A DNA stretch of 64,000 nt from Toxotes chatareus (taxonomy: Eukaryota > Chordata > Actinopteri > Toxotidae): the NCBI GenBank assembly GCA_016801885.1, contig CM028897.1, positions 17,422,501 to 17,486,500 of the forward strand. Reading direction: 5' to 3'. Positions within the stretch are counted from its first letter, which is position 1. Each line of letters starts with the position of its first letter. Shown here one piece after another: positions 48,321 to 62,950 of this stretch. The position numbers and the translations under genes were made by a program. Under the pieces are notes generated by a model. The model was not told the DNA's origin and did no database searches. It saw only the letters and a list, made by a program, of their open reading frames with translations.

Positions 48321-50035
48321 CAGCAGGTGACAGCAGAAGACAGTGACGCTCAGTCTGCTGAGTGTTGACATCATGCAACATTGTCACCTATTTGATGCAA
48401 TGGTGGAAAGTAAATAAACGACATCCCTTATTGTCTCTCATGACAATGTCACTCATGATTATCATACTGGCTACCAAACCATGTAGCTGCTCTCATAGCT
48501 TGCCAGTTGATTGGAAATTAATGTGTGAGCATCTTAGCCCATTCTACCTATACGTTATAACAATAATAGGAGTGTAACCAATCTGTATTGGCAACAAAAA
48601 TCTAAATATTAGAGGGGTTCTACAAACTACACATACTCATGTATGTACATACCACACACACAGCTACTACTAAAGAAAAGTAATGTGAGGTGGGAAACAG
48701 GCTTGGATGAATTTGCTAAGTGGGTCAAGGCATAAACAAGAAAAACCCAAAGACAGGGAGAAAGTTTGACTTATGGGTCATAAACAAAGCAGTCAGAGAC
48801 ATGAGTAACTGCGGACAAGAAATGGGGACATGAAGCATATGAGGCCTGATAAAGGGCAACCATCTGTAATACACACTCATACATTAGCTGTATTGACATA
48901 AGACAACTGTCTCTTATTCCTCAGTGACTTTCAAATGAAAGGAAGAGAGGAAAAAGATCCTTTTTTTTTCTTTTTTTACAAGTTTGAGAGAAGTAGGGGG
49001 GGAAGTTGGGGGAGTAGCAGGAAACTGCCCTGTCAAAGTTTACAAACAGAGCGAGGAGCCAGCTGTGCAGGAGGCTAAGTGGTGAGACAAACTCTGAGGC
49101 AAAGCAGAGGCCAGCCCAGAGGAAGAGGCTTGGCCTGTGGAGCATGGGAACAGAAAGAGAAGGTTGGACAGAGCGGGACAGGGGGCGGGGGAGAAAAGAG
49201 ACAGGAAAAAAACAAGACGTAAAATGAGCTCACTACTGGCTGATGATTGCTGGTCGAACTGTAAAATCCAGACAACACTAGTCATCCTAGTTTCCAATGA
49301 TCTAAACTTGTATGCACACACTCATAGTCCTATTTCTAGAAGAGGACAGACATCATCTTTATGCTGCTAGCTTTCTGGAAACAATTCCTGAACACTCTTT
49401 CTCGTCTTTCTTTCCCTCTTCGGTCATCGTTTACTCATCCTCTAAACTAAATCTCACATGTCATAAGGCCTTCTTTCATTTTCCACTGATCCTCCCTTTC
49501 TCTCAGCCATTTTCCCCTCCTTGGTTTCTTTCCTCCCCCACAGCTCCCGATCTCCTTCCATCCCTCTGTTCTCTGTTTGCCTTTGCACAGATGGCCTGAG
49601 CAGCTGAGCAGGGCCAGAGGGGGAGAGCGAGAGAGACAGAGACTGAAAAAAAAGCATATCCTTGCATCCCAAACAACACATACAAACAGATACCCACAGT
49701 CAGTGCAACAGGCCACCACCCAAAACAACCAAAGAGGCTGGGAGGGAGGCGACGGGTGGCTGTGAGAAGCAACTCATGCTGCACCCGTCGGTCGCAAGAG
49801 ATTTTTAAATGCCAGCGAGGCTACAAAATGTGAACAGTTGGTTTAATTATGTTACAACCAGTCACAGCTTTTAGGACAGGGACAGGGTGGACACTGGTGG
49901 GAGTGAGGAGGGGGAACAGGGAAAGTAAGACAGAAAGTAAATGGTTTATGGGGTCCCACACAGTTTTCATTGTTGTTTCAGAGCAACCTGACATTAAATC
50001 TGTGTTTTCTTAATCTCCTGAACTCTTAATACACT

Positions 50036-50300
50036 TAAAAGAACAGTTCAACATTTAGGATCTATGTGTATTTACTTTCTTGCAGAGAGTTGGATGAGAA
50101 GATATTTACTATACAGATATGGTGGTATCAGTTCTCATCTTGTATTTCTATTGCTTTCACTTTCAGTTTCAAGGAAGAAACAAACCCTGAAACCCCACTC
50201 TTTGCCTCCAGTACTGCTACAGTCCAGACCGGGTCGAAGAGTGATTGTTAATTTGTTTAAAATAACTTTGGGAAGAAAATTTGCTACATAGAACCAGTCT
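50036..50300 (+). mobile_element. Palindromic dispersed repeat, copy D
   Basis: AAAAGAACAGTTCAACATTT followed by CTTTCTTGCAGAGAGTTGGA and TGAGAAGAT is the left arm of the family seen at 45.0 kb. The rest is divergent. Confidence 0.65.
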
Positions 50301-50568
50301 TTGCCAAAAATCAATAAGAGTTTCTAAGTTTTTACATATTAAATCTCTAATAAAGCCACACCACTGTTTTGACTGATTAAGACCTGTTATATATATATCA
50401 ACACTGTGATCTAATTAGACCAGGGAGTAAAACAAGAAGTTATACTGTGTTCAACCACAGTTACCTCCTCTATGGTTTGAGATGATGGTGTTCTGCTCTT
50501 CCCACAGTAGACTAAAGCATCTGGCTAGGCTGTTCATTTCACTACTCCTCCAAAGTGCCCTACATTAG

Positions 50569-50570
<2 letters not shown>

Positions 50571-50599
<29 letters not shown>
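50571..50599. repeat. (GT)n microsatellite
   Basis: About 14 GT units. Confidence 0.95.
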
Positions 50600-53325
50600 C
50601 ATATGTGTGTGAGAGTGATAAATCCTGATTGCATGGCCATTGCCAGAGGAACATTTCTCTCTTCTGCAAGTCTCCAGACAGCTGTGAGATTGCACTTCTC
50701 TCTCTGGCTCTATTGCTCATTCAGCCAGTCCTACGTCAGTAGGACCATCAGTCAGCATTAAGCATAAATAGGGATGGAAACTGATGAAATTTAGTTGATA
50801 CCAACTGCCATTTTTACAATCGTTACAGTTTCCCACAGGTTTAGAATTGGACAGTGGTATCCAATTGGTGGTAGTGGGTGGCACAGCACGCAGCTGGTGT
50901 GCATGCAGAGACTCGTGCACACCACGAGAGAGTGTAACTCAGGTTATTTTCTGTAACTAAACATTTTAAAAGTCCCTCACATGCAGACTACTGGTAGACA
51001 CTAGCTAGGCAGCTGCTGACAAGAGAAGCTTCTAGTCCCCTACTCAGTTACCGCAGGGCACACAACTCAGACAGGTGTGCCAAAACACTTGCACTATTTC
51101 AGCAGACAAAATAATCCAGAGACCCTGTTTTTAAATTTTGGATTTTTTCCTTATCAATATCCTACTTACTAAACCTTTGGGTTTCAGTGTTGTAACCATC
51201 CTAAAGAAATCTGAACTCATTTATAAGCTACAATGTGTATTTTCCCAGATGTTACACTTTGGACTGACATATAAGTCTATAGTAATCTTCAATGTGTTGC
51301 AGTATCTGCATTATTGAGAAGGGGGTGCTCGCCAGGTGTGCTTTGTCAACCCAAGGCTGGGCAAATATTGTTGACTCAGTGGAGAAAATGTCAGCAGTCT
51401 CCTCCTCATCGCCATCACCTCCAGCACTGGCCACCTGAAATGTCTAAGGTTTTCTGGCTTTTACCTTTCCTCTCTGACATTATCTCTAAATGTCACAAAG
51501 GGATTGTCTGACTGTTTGGCTAGCTAGCTTAGCTTGCAAGGTAACGTTAGCCTGTGATAGCTGGAAGCGTTCAGCACTTGTTGGAACGTCACGCTACGCA
51601 CAATGAGGGTAAGGAACACTAATCTCAGACTCGCTATTTTCATTTAGTGTGTTTATGTTTTAACCAACATACGTTGCTAGTGAGTTTTCAAACCACTATA
51701 TCTGTGCTTCAAACCACTGTTACTGTAGTTTAAAAAACATCTTAAAAATACATTTTAAAAAAATTCCCTCATGCTTAGGCGTGGTGAGCCGATGGGCTGA
51801 CAGTACATTGAGGGAAACACTCCTAATTACTGTGGCGCTCCTGACTGAAACATCTTCAACCCACTAATGTTATTACTGGTTTTCATTAAACCTAATTAGA
51901 CTGAAGGTAGTTATTCACTTTCAAATTGACTGACTGGGCTATTGCTATGAGGACCCACATTTTGTGAGAGTTATAAATAAGCTTATTTTGAGGCTGTAAA
52001 ATGATTGCTTCAAATGTTAATACACACTGTAAAAAGTGAACAATGTCTTCTAAGAACTGGCTACAGAAGTTAAATTAGTATGTTTAATTTCTCAATAATC
52101 ATTTTTCTGCCTATCTATGGATGATTTTGCAGAGAAATTCTCACTTTTTATTCACCCGCTTCACATTCGTACAATTACACATATTTGGATGAGAGCTGTG
52201 TTGTGGCAGGTTTTCTCAATTAATGGCTAAGCAGCTTCATTAAAACTACTGGGGATAAAATGTTTTGCTGGTTCACTGGCACCTCAACTATTTTGCATCA
52301 CGCAAAAGGGGGTTACAAGGGGATTAGGTTACATTATATAACATTACAGTGAGGTTACTCAAGCACTCTCTCCAATCCTATTTTTTTTTTCAGCTGGACC
52401 AGAGGGAAACAATACAGGCCATGCATTTCACCAGTAGTCTTCCAGTCTGATATAAATAAACCTTAAATGTACAAAGCAGAATAAGGTGACACTATGCTCA
52501 TTAATTCCCACGTCAAATTTACCTTACATCCAACTGTCTTAACACTTAAAACGTGGGCTTTTCTCCAAGAACAAAGGGAAAACCCAGACAGGCTGTGGGA
52601 TATCATCTCTAACACCATCTCTGATCCTACCAAGGCTACAACCCAGGCTATAATACACACAAAAAGGTGTTTTCAACCCATAAGGGACAAAATTCAGTGA
52701 CCTGAGACATAATGGTCTGTGAGTTAGAGCACATTTGCTGCAGCAGATTCCAGACAGATGGCTATGTCAGCTAAATTAGGTTCATTTCAAAACATGTTTA
52801 ATTTCAGGCACCCTGAACAGTGTGAAATGTTTAGAGAATAAAAGCTTTTAATCTGAAGAGAATTTCTGGTCAACCTACCTCAGGCCAAGCAGCTGGACAC
52901 TACCTGTCAGCTGTCCTGACGTCCTGTGGCATGAGCAACACACACATGCACTAAAAGGACCTGTAGAAGAATAACTACTTCAACAGGCTGAGTTTTTTAT
53001 CCTCAGGATTCAGCTAAAAACAATAGCTGGAGATAGACCAGACCTGCATGGAAGCAGAGTAGGAGTTTCGTTGCTGGTATCATCTAGGTTTGGCATATTT
53101 TTCACAGTAAACGTCTGAATGTAGTTGACTTTGCAAAAATGTGTTTATTGGCCCACAGTGTGTCCAAGTCATGTGGTTGCAGCTCCCAAGCAGCGTCCCA
53201 CTCCAAATTCCCTGCAAGCCTCAATGATGAGCAACACAGTAACTGAGAACAAAAGAAACCCACTCGCATACTAAGTCACACAAAAACCAAAGGCAGTGGT
53301 CAGAGCAGAGGACCACCCTCACCCT

Positions 53326-53350
53326 CCACACACACACACACACACACACA
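53326..53350. repeat. (CA)n microsatellite
   Basis: About 12 CA units. Confidence 0.95.
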
Positions 53351-54420
53351 TTTATATTTGTTCTACAATAATTCATCAGTCATTTGTACCAGCTGATCAT
53401 GTTTAGACCTCAGCTATATCTGATCTAATATCTTACAGTCTAACAGACTGTTTCTAGTCTCTAGTTTTGATTCTCTTACTTTGTGTGTTATTTGTGTATG
53501 TACAAGTATAGTATACAGTTTACATTTTTTATTTTTATTTATTCTATTTTATCTCACATAAGGTGCCTTCCTAGTTTTTATATCTTTATCATTACAAAGA
53601 TTCAGTATGTAAGACATTCTGTAAAGTTTCATCCAAATGCTATGCAGTTTATTCCTGTTGTTGTTGTCATTATTACACTTAATAGGCCTCAAGCAGTAAG
53701 CTAATGATGGCCAAGCCAGCTCTGCAAGGTAAGATCATCCTCCTAGGCATCATCCCTTCCTAATACCCACACCGGGACGTAAACAAAATGTGAGTGCGCT
53801 AAAATGTTTATGTGTATTGTGTTCAGGCCAACACTGTCAATAACTGGAAGGCATCCAGCTCCGCTGAGGGATCTAAGCTTTTCTGACTGTCTAGACACAA
53901 ACATGCTGTTCTTGAATAATCAGGTCATCATCATATTTAAACAGAAAACTAGTACTTTGACCCCCTTTGTGCATCAAGTACAAGCTACCACTGTGTGTCT
54001 GTAGGGGGGGATGCACATGCACTAACCATGCCTGTTTTGAATAAAGCAGGGGGTTACTTTAAAGACCTGCTCACAGGAAAATACCACATTTCTGAATGTT
54101 TTTTTAAGACGATAATGCAAAGGGTAGTTGTGATTGATTATACAGATTAAAATTAAGAAGCTGCGGTGCTGGTTATTAAGCTAAACGTTAATGTCCAATT
54201 TGCTCTTGGGCTGTGGTGTGTGTTCACATCTAATCACACCCGCTATCAGTTAGAAAGGGATATGTAGAGAAGGCGAAGAGACCCTTCGTCTTCTCTACAC
54301 AAAGGCCTGAATCAAAGCCCCCCGCTCTCTTCCTCACTTTAGCCAACCAACCGTCTTAAGAGCATGTATGAACTGCTGCGATAGAAAGTGAGCTCTGCTT
54401 TCACAGTACACAACTGTGTA

Positions 54421-54446
54421 CACACACACACACACACACACACACA
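54421..54446. repeat. (CA)13 microsatellite
   Basis: Uninterrupted CA run. Confidence 0.95.
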
Positions 54447-56891
54447 TATGCGTTCTGTGAGCCTTCTTCTATCCCCAGGGCCTACTCTAAATAGTAGTCA
54501 AAGAGAGGGATTGTGGGGGAAGGAAGCAGCGGTGGTGGTAGTGGGGGTGAGGTGGGGGAGATGGCAGAAAAGATGCAAAAAGAAAGTGGGCTTTTGTGGG
54601 CGATGTAACCCTCAGCAAATGCTGACATGAACTCGTGCAAGCTTGATAGAATTACTCAAGACATAACTAATGCCTCCGTTAAGAGGATAGAAGGTTCGAG
54701 CAGAGTCGTCGGCTGTGAGGGGAGAGGATGTGAGTTTGTCGGGTCTGGTTTTGAAGGCATTTTTAATGAGCATTCAGTGGCCTCTGACCCTGTAATTGAC
54801 ATGCTTTTATCTCCACAAACAGCAAAGACAAGATACTGAGCTGTGGTGTTTGCTCTTTGACACTGGTAATAAACTGCCCTCCTTCCTGTGACACAGCCAA
54901 GGATGCATTTACAAAGCACATCTCATAATGTAGAGAAGCAAATGACAGAGGGGAAATGCAAGTGCTCTCTTCACCTTCACCACCAACACCTGCTCATTTC
55001 ATTTTAGACTTGTACAGGAATATCGGTCTCATACAACAAGACGTAAAGTGTGCTCACTGTGACTCCAGCAATGAGAAAAATCCCCCCTCATTTTTTGACT
55101 GAGCAGGATGCAATTTATTTTCACATCTACCAAAGAAAACATAAAAGACTAAAGATAAGATTTTTCTAATATTCAGTGTATGAGTATTCATTCCATAATA
55201 GTCTGTAATAAACCAATCAAGTCCTTATTTAGAAAATGTCTTCTCTCATATTCTTTTAAAACAACACAACAGCTCCAAACTTGTCTCTGGGAGGAACACA
55301 ACTCTGCAGAGCGGCTTCAATAATTTACTGCTCTCTCCCTTACGGCACCACTGCTCATGGGTAAGCGGGCTGATGCAAGTGCCTTCAGATTTGACGTAGT
55401 TGTACTGGTGTGCGACCAAAAATTATAAAATAAGTGGAATGTGTGTATGTTTTCATGTGTGTGTATCACTCCACTTCCTCTCTGCAAAGAGGGAGAATGT
55501 CAGATTCAAGCAGCCACACCCTGGCACGGGGCCTTAGACTGTTTATTCAACCTACTCTAAATCACAACAGTAGTCTCGGTCAACTCTCCGCCCCATTTGG
55601 GGCTATTTAGGTTCAGTTATACTAACTGAATCTAGAGCAACCTTGGATAAAATATAGGCAAAAAGAATATATTTAAAATATAAAAATATATTTAAAATGC
55701 AACCAGTTTGGAATGTTGGGTTTCTCTAAATGTCCTATTTTGTCCAACCGACTGATCAAAATCCACTGATCCATCCCTTTATTGTAATGTTAGACCAAGT
55801 AGAGCAGCGGATTATCAATTTGTGAAGATGTAATCAGACAATTTTTGGCTTTTTTGCACGAAAAATTTACTTACATAAATAAATATAGTTGTTTATCAAA
55901 ATATTTGCTGATTTGTTTTTCTGTTGGTCAACCAATCAATTCATTTAATATTTGCTAAAGCTCCACAGCACAGCATCAGCAGACAAAATGTCTGTTTAAT
56001 AATTTATCAGAAACTGGAATGGTGTTGAGGAAGATGCTGGCAGAGGGGCCTAAATGTAAACACAGGAGCATGAGTGCTATAGGGAGAGAGATCCATCTTT
56101 ACTTCCTAGATAACTGAATGAAAAGTAAAGATGTACAGCTACCACTTCCCACCGCAGCATGTTTCATTTACTCTCAGCCAAATCTTGGCAGATCACCAAC
56201 AACAGACTAACAGCTGCAACAGCTACTGTCAGTCATATACTGTTTGAACAGGCAGAGCACAAGAAATAAAAAGTTGCTGAAAGAATGTATTTCCGCTGTC
56301 AATGGATCCATCTGTATCAGACTGAAAATGTCAAACCCAGCCTGTACATTAGGACTCTGTCATTATTGTAAAGGAGTTATATAACAACAGCCACAGGATC
56401 ACAGTAAACCTTTTCAAAGCTAATATCACTTCTGCCCACCATCACTGTAACCACTGACTCTCTCCCCATCACACTGAGTGGGAGGGTTTCTCCACGTGTC
56501 ACCGCCTCTTCCTCAGCTTCTACACTCTACTCATCATGGCTCGCTGCTAATCTCCGGAGGAAGCCTCTAAGAGCCAACCATGAGACAAGAGGCTGATTAT
56601 TACCAAATACATCCTTGATGCAGATGTCCATAGGGATGGAGGAAAAGAAATGATGGGTTTATGTATGGAAGTCGCACAAGGGGTGCTGGGGGTACTGCTG
56701 GACATGCCTCCATTAACTTGATGTTAATCGCAGCTCACACATTCCCCAAACACCCCCGACCTGAGGTCAGGAAACTGCCTCTGTCCTGCACACAAATAAA
56801 CTTGAAACAAAGCCTGCTGCTCTCCATGGCATTCTCCACAGACAGTGGGAGGGCTGAGCAAGCAGAGGCGAGAGAGTGAGGACGCAAGAGG

Positions 56892-56919
56892 GGGAGAGAG
56901 AGAGAGAGAGAGAGAGACA
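56892..56919. repeat. (GA)n microsatellite
   Basis: Uninterrupted GA run following GGGG. Confidence 0.93.
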
Positions 56920-59900
56920 GGAGGTAGGCTTCCATCAAAATGTTGTGCAAAGTTGTGAGCAAATGTCAAAAATCTGGCCCACAATACAGCCCAGTGTCCT
57001 TTTCCACACTGAGGCTGTTGCAGCATACATTATTCCTGACTGATACACTTTCTTCTGCTTGGTTTAGAGCAAACATATACATCAAGTTAACTGTATTTTA
57101 GTTACATTTTAGTCAGACATCTAGCAAATAAGAAATTAGGTTGAAACTGGTTATTGTGCTTTTAATAGTAGTACAAAAAGTATATAAATACTGTATAAAC
57201 CTCTCCTGTATTGTTAATGCACTAGTCTTAAAATCATGCTTAATTTATTGATAGGGAGTGGTTTATGACATATACAACGAATATTTGCATCTTCACTAAA
57301 AATAGTCCTGTGCTTTACTGCCTTGGCTTGGATTTATGTTTAATTTTAGCATCTTGTTAGGACAATATCAATTGTGACAAATCCTACAGATTAAATGATT
57401 TTTTTTCCTGAAAAACAAGCAGAGGTGGTGAGAATGTCTCCTGCCATCCCCGGAGGAAATTATGCCTTTGTCATCATTACCAAAACAGTGGGGTTCCAAC
57501 ACACAGCATTGTGCATTTTCTCTTTATTCACATGACAAGTTCACACCTTAGCGAAGAATAAAAATTCAAACCACACATAAAAACAACTGGATGGAAACCT
57601 GAAAAAAAATATCTGCTGATATTAGTTATCCAGACCTACCTCTTGCGGTCAGTGAGGCAACAACAAGCACACACACCAGTCTCCCCCCCCGGCTGATTGT
57701 TAAGAGAACTTCTTAATGATATGCAGCACAGTCATTCCTACCCACTGATTTCCAGCGGATCAGTGGGCTGCTGGGATGCACAATAAGACAAACTGAGGTA
57801 GAACAAAGCCCGCTGAGAGGAAGGAACAAGTCTTTTTCTGTCTCTGTTTTGTTTACTTGGCTGCTGGCGTATGTGAGAAAGAGCAACAGATTGTGTGACA
57901 GACACCTGGATCACACAAACATGTGATCAGGAAGGCTGGCACTAATCCTAAGGACTCTTTGGAGATTCACATTAAGATTTTACAATGTCCTCAAGTGAAA
58001 ACTAAATTTAAATTAAGGGACTACAAGACCATGTACTGTAAAAACATACCTCTTTGTTGGTTAAATTTCCCACTGTGATTAAAAAAAAAAAATCAGCAAA
58101 AAGGGAGTAATAATGCCACAGATGATAAAGAATTCCAATGCCCATCACAGTTTAAGGCTGTACATTGTGTGCATTCACACCAGCCCACCCCTCCTTCCAA
58201 CAAACACCAAACAAGCTGATGCACACAACACACACATACAAACACTCGAACCCTGTCCTTCCCATGGTGCATCAGGGCTCGGAGAAACTCGGCCCCCTGG
58301 GGACAGGCAGATTAACACATGACAGAGCTTGTTAACCCTGGACAAAGAGAGATGCTAATCTTGTACAGTCGGCAGCGACTGTCCTCAAACAGTACACAGA
58401 CACAGCTACGAGGGAGAGAGAGAAAGAGGAACAGAGAGAAGCCCAAGAAAGACAAGAACGATTGAGGGAGGGATAAGCAGCAGTGACAGAGGCCTCAGTA
58501 TGTCCCAGAAACTAGACAATACTGTGGGGAGGCAGGGCTAGAGGGTCCATCAGCCCCAAAACAATAAGGGCTAAGACAAAGCCTGACTACAAACAAGGCC
58601 CCATCAGCGAGGGCCCTACTACAGCCTGGCTGAGCTCCACCACCTGCAGGGCCGACCAGCAGGGCAGCGCAAAGATAAACTGTGTGGATATTGATCGCAC
58701 AGGAGAAAGTGGGGAGGCGGGCTAGCAGCTCCACAGATGGGCTGGACAGAGAAAGAGACAGACAGACAGAGGAAGTGCATTAGTAAGGCAGGTTCCTCTG
58801 ATGCTGTTAGCCCTCTCCCCTGGGAGATAAGAGAGATAGCAGTGACAAGGTTATAGGAGAGGACAATAAAAAAAAAGGAAAGAGAGGGGCAGTAAAAAGA
58901 AACAGAGACAGGGAGAACAAGCAAGAAACAGCAAGACAAGAAGTGAGACAGAGGACCCTACAGAGAAAATAAGGCTAATTTGTAACTTGAAGAGCTGCTG
59001 GATCATCTCCATAATGGGCCGTCTGCCCACAAACAAGCTCCTCTCTGGGGGTAAATGAGATCAGGCAAGCCCAGGACCAGCTGGTGGCTTGGATCACTGA
59101 CACCAGATTGAGCAGATACAGAGCTGGAGGAAGAGGGCAGAACCGAGGCATCTGGACAGGATGGCAGACACACACCCGAGAGGCTCCGCAGCTCTCTCGA
59201 GATTTTGCACGAGGGACACGGACGCACGCACACTAAGTACAAGTGGAAGGACTGTGTCCATAAGAGGATTATGTCCTCCTGTTTTAAGTAGAACAAGGCA
59301 CGTTCCAGATGGAATCTGATCCCTCGCAGGACAGCAGATAGGTTGGATGGTTGACCACACCAGCACCTACTAACTACAGCTTTCTAAGAAACTAAACCAC
59401 ACACCACACAACAAGCCTTAACACACCACGCTTTGACCACACTCACAACAAGCATAAAGACATACATTTAGCACTTCACAGAGAGTTGATGGTAAATCTG
59501 TAAAGCAGCAAACAAGCCCACTGACACCAGATTTAAATGTCACCAGCAGAAATGGATATGACAGAGAAACAAATTGGCCCCTACAGCTGCCTGAAGGGAG
59601 TCTATCATTCTGTCAGCACCGGCGTCTGGCACAAATGCCTATCATTCAACAAACGGATATGGTGAGGGCAGGCTGGGTAGCCTCCGACATAATCTTGTCC
59701 ACATCAGCCACCGGACCTGACCAGCAACCATACAGCCATGCCAATTTAAAGAGGAGCCGATCGACATCAATATTCTTTGTGCCACAGGTGGTAGAGGAAA
59801 TGGCATAGCAAACCTAGTTTTTGGCCGCATTTTCACCATCTCCGAGGTTGTATTATACCAAGCAATCAGGCACTGCTAACACAATGTGCCATGAAAAAAA

Positions 59901-62658
59901 TTTGGTCTTGAAGCCTAGCAACAGAGCTGTGAACCATGTCCATTATCCATCCTCCCACCAGAGGAATTCAGAGCGTCCAAACACAGCAAATTACTGCAGC
60001 TGCTGGCAAATACAGCCTCAAAACCACGCCACCAGTTGCCAACTGTATGCCCTGACAACTGTGACACCACCGACCGACTGGGAGCACACATAACAGCAAA
60101 GTTTATTTCTGCTTTATCTCCACTGTGCAAATTTGCTGCGGCGCCCGTGGCAATTTCCTCATGCCTCCATCACCCAAAAACAGAGGAGGAAATTCAGCCA
60201 AACGCACAGTTTCTGATAATCTCAAAACAAGAAGCCACTGTGCAGTTGTTGCCGTGGCCTAAAATGGGGCTAGGGAGGATGGTGGCAAAAAGTGCAAGGG
60301 TCACGGGTCCAGGCTGGAAAAAGCCTGAGGATGACCAGAGGCACAGGCTTGCCCTTGTCACAATTGAGAAGTTCAAAGCTGGGGGGGGGGATTTCATTCT
60401 GAGGCACACATCCACCACAACACCAGTCCTTAGGCTAAGGGCAAGCTGACATACAGGTCTATTAATGCAACAATCATCTCCCCTCTCAGGACCGAGGCAT
60501 GGGCCAGGTGGCCAGCTGGGGGCAAAATAGGTCATTAAAATTTAAATTGCCCTAAAATACAAGCTTATGAAAGACATTTTATGTGAAATGATTTGGTGAC
60601 AATTTTTAAATATGTTTCGTATAGAATAATCACAACAGAAGAGGCACGATCAGGATGGTGACTCTCATGTCTGAGCAGCTGTTAGAGCGGCGACTAAGGT
60701 TCATCATCGTTACTGTCATTACTGTTGATCAACTAATTGATTAATAAATCAATGGGATAAATGTCATAATGGGAAATGCCAGTTTTAAGTTGGCAGAGAT
60801 AGAACCGATGCTTTAACATGATTTAACATAATTGGATTTATCATCAAATTACACCTGATTAATAGTTTGTCAAGCTATTCATTGGTTAATTTAATCACAA
60901 TTTCAGCATTAGTATTTCTATTTTTTTGTATGCCCCCCTCTGTGTATGAAGGATTGTTTCAGACACTGGTAATGCGCTCTTATTCTTACTGCACTGAGCA
61001 GCCAACACCGTCGAGACACACACCCTTGATTCTAGCCCTTCCAACAAAGCGCAGGTCTGATCATAACAGAAGACAGAGTGATGCATCCTAATAAAAACAC
61101 TCAGAAGCAAAGAAGAAACTAACCCAATTTTTATCTTTTTTTTTTCCTCAATTACAATAATCAGCTTCATTTATTCAAGTATAGTTTCAGACAAATCCTC
61201 TCCGCTCTGCCTCTGGCAGTAATCCTCATCCTTCATCTAATAATCTTTTTAAGACCGTCTTAAATAACTTCATAAAAAAGTGCAGTTTTTAATGGCAGCC
61301 AAATTTAATTTCACATGATTGCATTAGGCTGCCTGTCTGTCCTCCATTTCCCTGCCTCATCCACCAACACTGTGAGTCAGCCATTCTCTCATCCGTGCAC
61401 CGGGGGGCGGACTGCCTGATGGCTTAGCCCACCTCTGACTTAAGAGTCCTGGAGTGTCTCCAAGCCCTGCATGGCAGACCCTTAAAAGTGCTCATATTAG
61501 TCACCCTGGGATGCCATTTACTCAGGATGACATCAATACCTCATGGTCGATCCCCACACATTATTGACCGACCCATGCCCACTGTGGCCACAAAGCTTGA
61601 GACAATTTATGTCGATGTCTGCGGCACCTCAGGGGAAGAGAATAGAGCTGTGGGCTAAGGATAAAGATTTTCGGTGCTTGCAAGTTTGCCGTTTATTAAA
61701 TGCTCTTGGCCAAGCTTTGGGAGCTGGCAGTGTTTTCTCCTCCCCATTGTTCTACAGAGGGGAGTGTAATCTGTCTTGTTGCACTCACTCACCAAAAAGA
61801 CTCAGCGAAGGAGCAGCTACGGGCCCCTCCAGCCTCAACTCTCACACCACAATAGCTGATCACTTTTGAGGGTGACATTAATCACCTCTGATTACATGCC
61901 AGCTTGAGTCTGTGTGCACAACCCTCTCAGAGATATTTCAGCTTTACACGCTCCCTCCAAGGTCTGAGGAAATTACTGCTTTAACGTGCCACAAATGCCC
62001 CTAAGTTATTCTGTGTGGTTGATAAGAAAACTGAGAGGGCATCTGCAAAATTATTAGGCGACTGAAACATTTCTCAGCACTCGCTCACACCACTTGGCCC
62101 ATCACAGAACAATGGGCATCCACGATGGAGGATGGAGAAGGAGGGGAGATAAGAATGAAAAGTTTGGGGAGGGAAAAAGCAGACAAAATGGTCACACAAA
62201 GAAGGGAGGCGTCCTGTAAACGGAAAAGAGAATGAATTAAAACAATATATCTGTTTTAGGTTATCCTCACAGATCTGCTGAGCACTTCCAGCTACCATGC
62301 AGTCTGCCACCGCCCCACCAACCCCTTTTCCACAGGAATCAGAGTGAATCAACGGCTCAAGTGGCTCAACGACAGAAAGACACAGGGAACACTAAAACAA
62401 AACTGTTTCAACAGCACATTTAGCAGAAATATTCATTCACACAAAGAGCCACCGTAATTCCGATGCACTGTTGGGTGTTAAAACTAGGGAACCTCAAGTA
62501 ATAACACAGCCAGTACAACTGAGACAAGAGCGTCTGTAACTGACGACAGGCATAACAGTGAATTTAAACCGTCGGTTCCCATGAACGTTAATTAGCCAAA
62601 CAGTAGTTCAAAACTGACATTAGCATGCTAGCTACTGCTAAAAGAATCTCGCCCTTAC

Positions 62659-62950
62659 CAGTCAGTGCAGCGGCGAGCTAGCAAAATCCTCTCCAGCTAC
62701 GCCCAGTGTTAGCCAGTACACCCCGACTGAGTCCTCGAGTCAGAGAGAGAGGGGGGAAAAAACAGAAAGTGAAGATGCGGATAAAAATGAAACGGGGAAG
62801 TATGGTAGAAAATCACGGGAGAGCGGAGCGAATCGAGCCGAGCCCGGAGACAAGAAACTTCTGGGTCTCAAACGCCGTTTTTCACGAGTGATGCGCGTTC
62901 ACTGAGAGGAAGAAAGGAGGAGAATGACGCTCCAGTCCACACACACTCGA
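62659..62950 (-). promoter_or_regulatory. prr36: Candidate non-coding first exon and promoter of gene 2
   Basis: The minus strand ends in a consensus donor, ACTG|GTAAGG (GT at 62658-62657). The preceding 290 nt are clearly richer in CpG than the flanks (GCGCG, CGGCTCG, TCCGGGCTC) and pyrimidine-rich, typical of a teleost 5' UTR and promoter. Gene 2 requires an upstream non-coding exon, and this is the best candidate on the same strand. The start site near 62.95 kb is a guess. It could belong to an unseen gene only if that gene also lay on this strand. Confidence 0.55.

Larger units (their letters stand above)
47494..62658. other. Gene 2 intron 1
   Basis: 15.2 kb if the 62.66-kb exon is correct. 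It has microsatellites at 50.57, 53.33, 54.42 and 56.89 kb, an AATTTGAA-rich inverted stretch (48.23-48.32 kb), repeat copy D (50.04 kb), purine-rich tracts at 58.4-58.95 kb, and no coding exon I can support. The ORFs at 48.9-49.8 and 58.5-59.4 kb are low-complexity artefacts. Confidence 0.55.

Noticed and set aside
48921..49784. Cluster of Ser/Leu/Pro ORFs on both strands
   Set aside because: Purine/pyrimidine-biased low-complexity DNA gives long frames without any exon boundary or motif.
58495..59366. Overlapping minus-strand ORFs in a purine-rich tract
   Set aside because: Leu/Ser/Phe/Cys composition arises from the AGA/GGA bias of the plus strand; no start context, splice or domain support.
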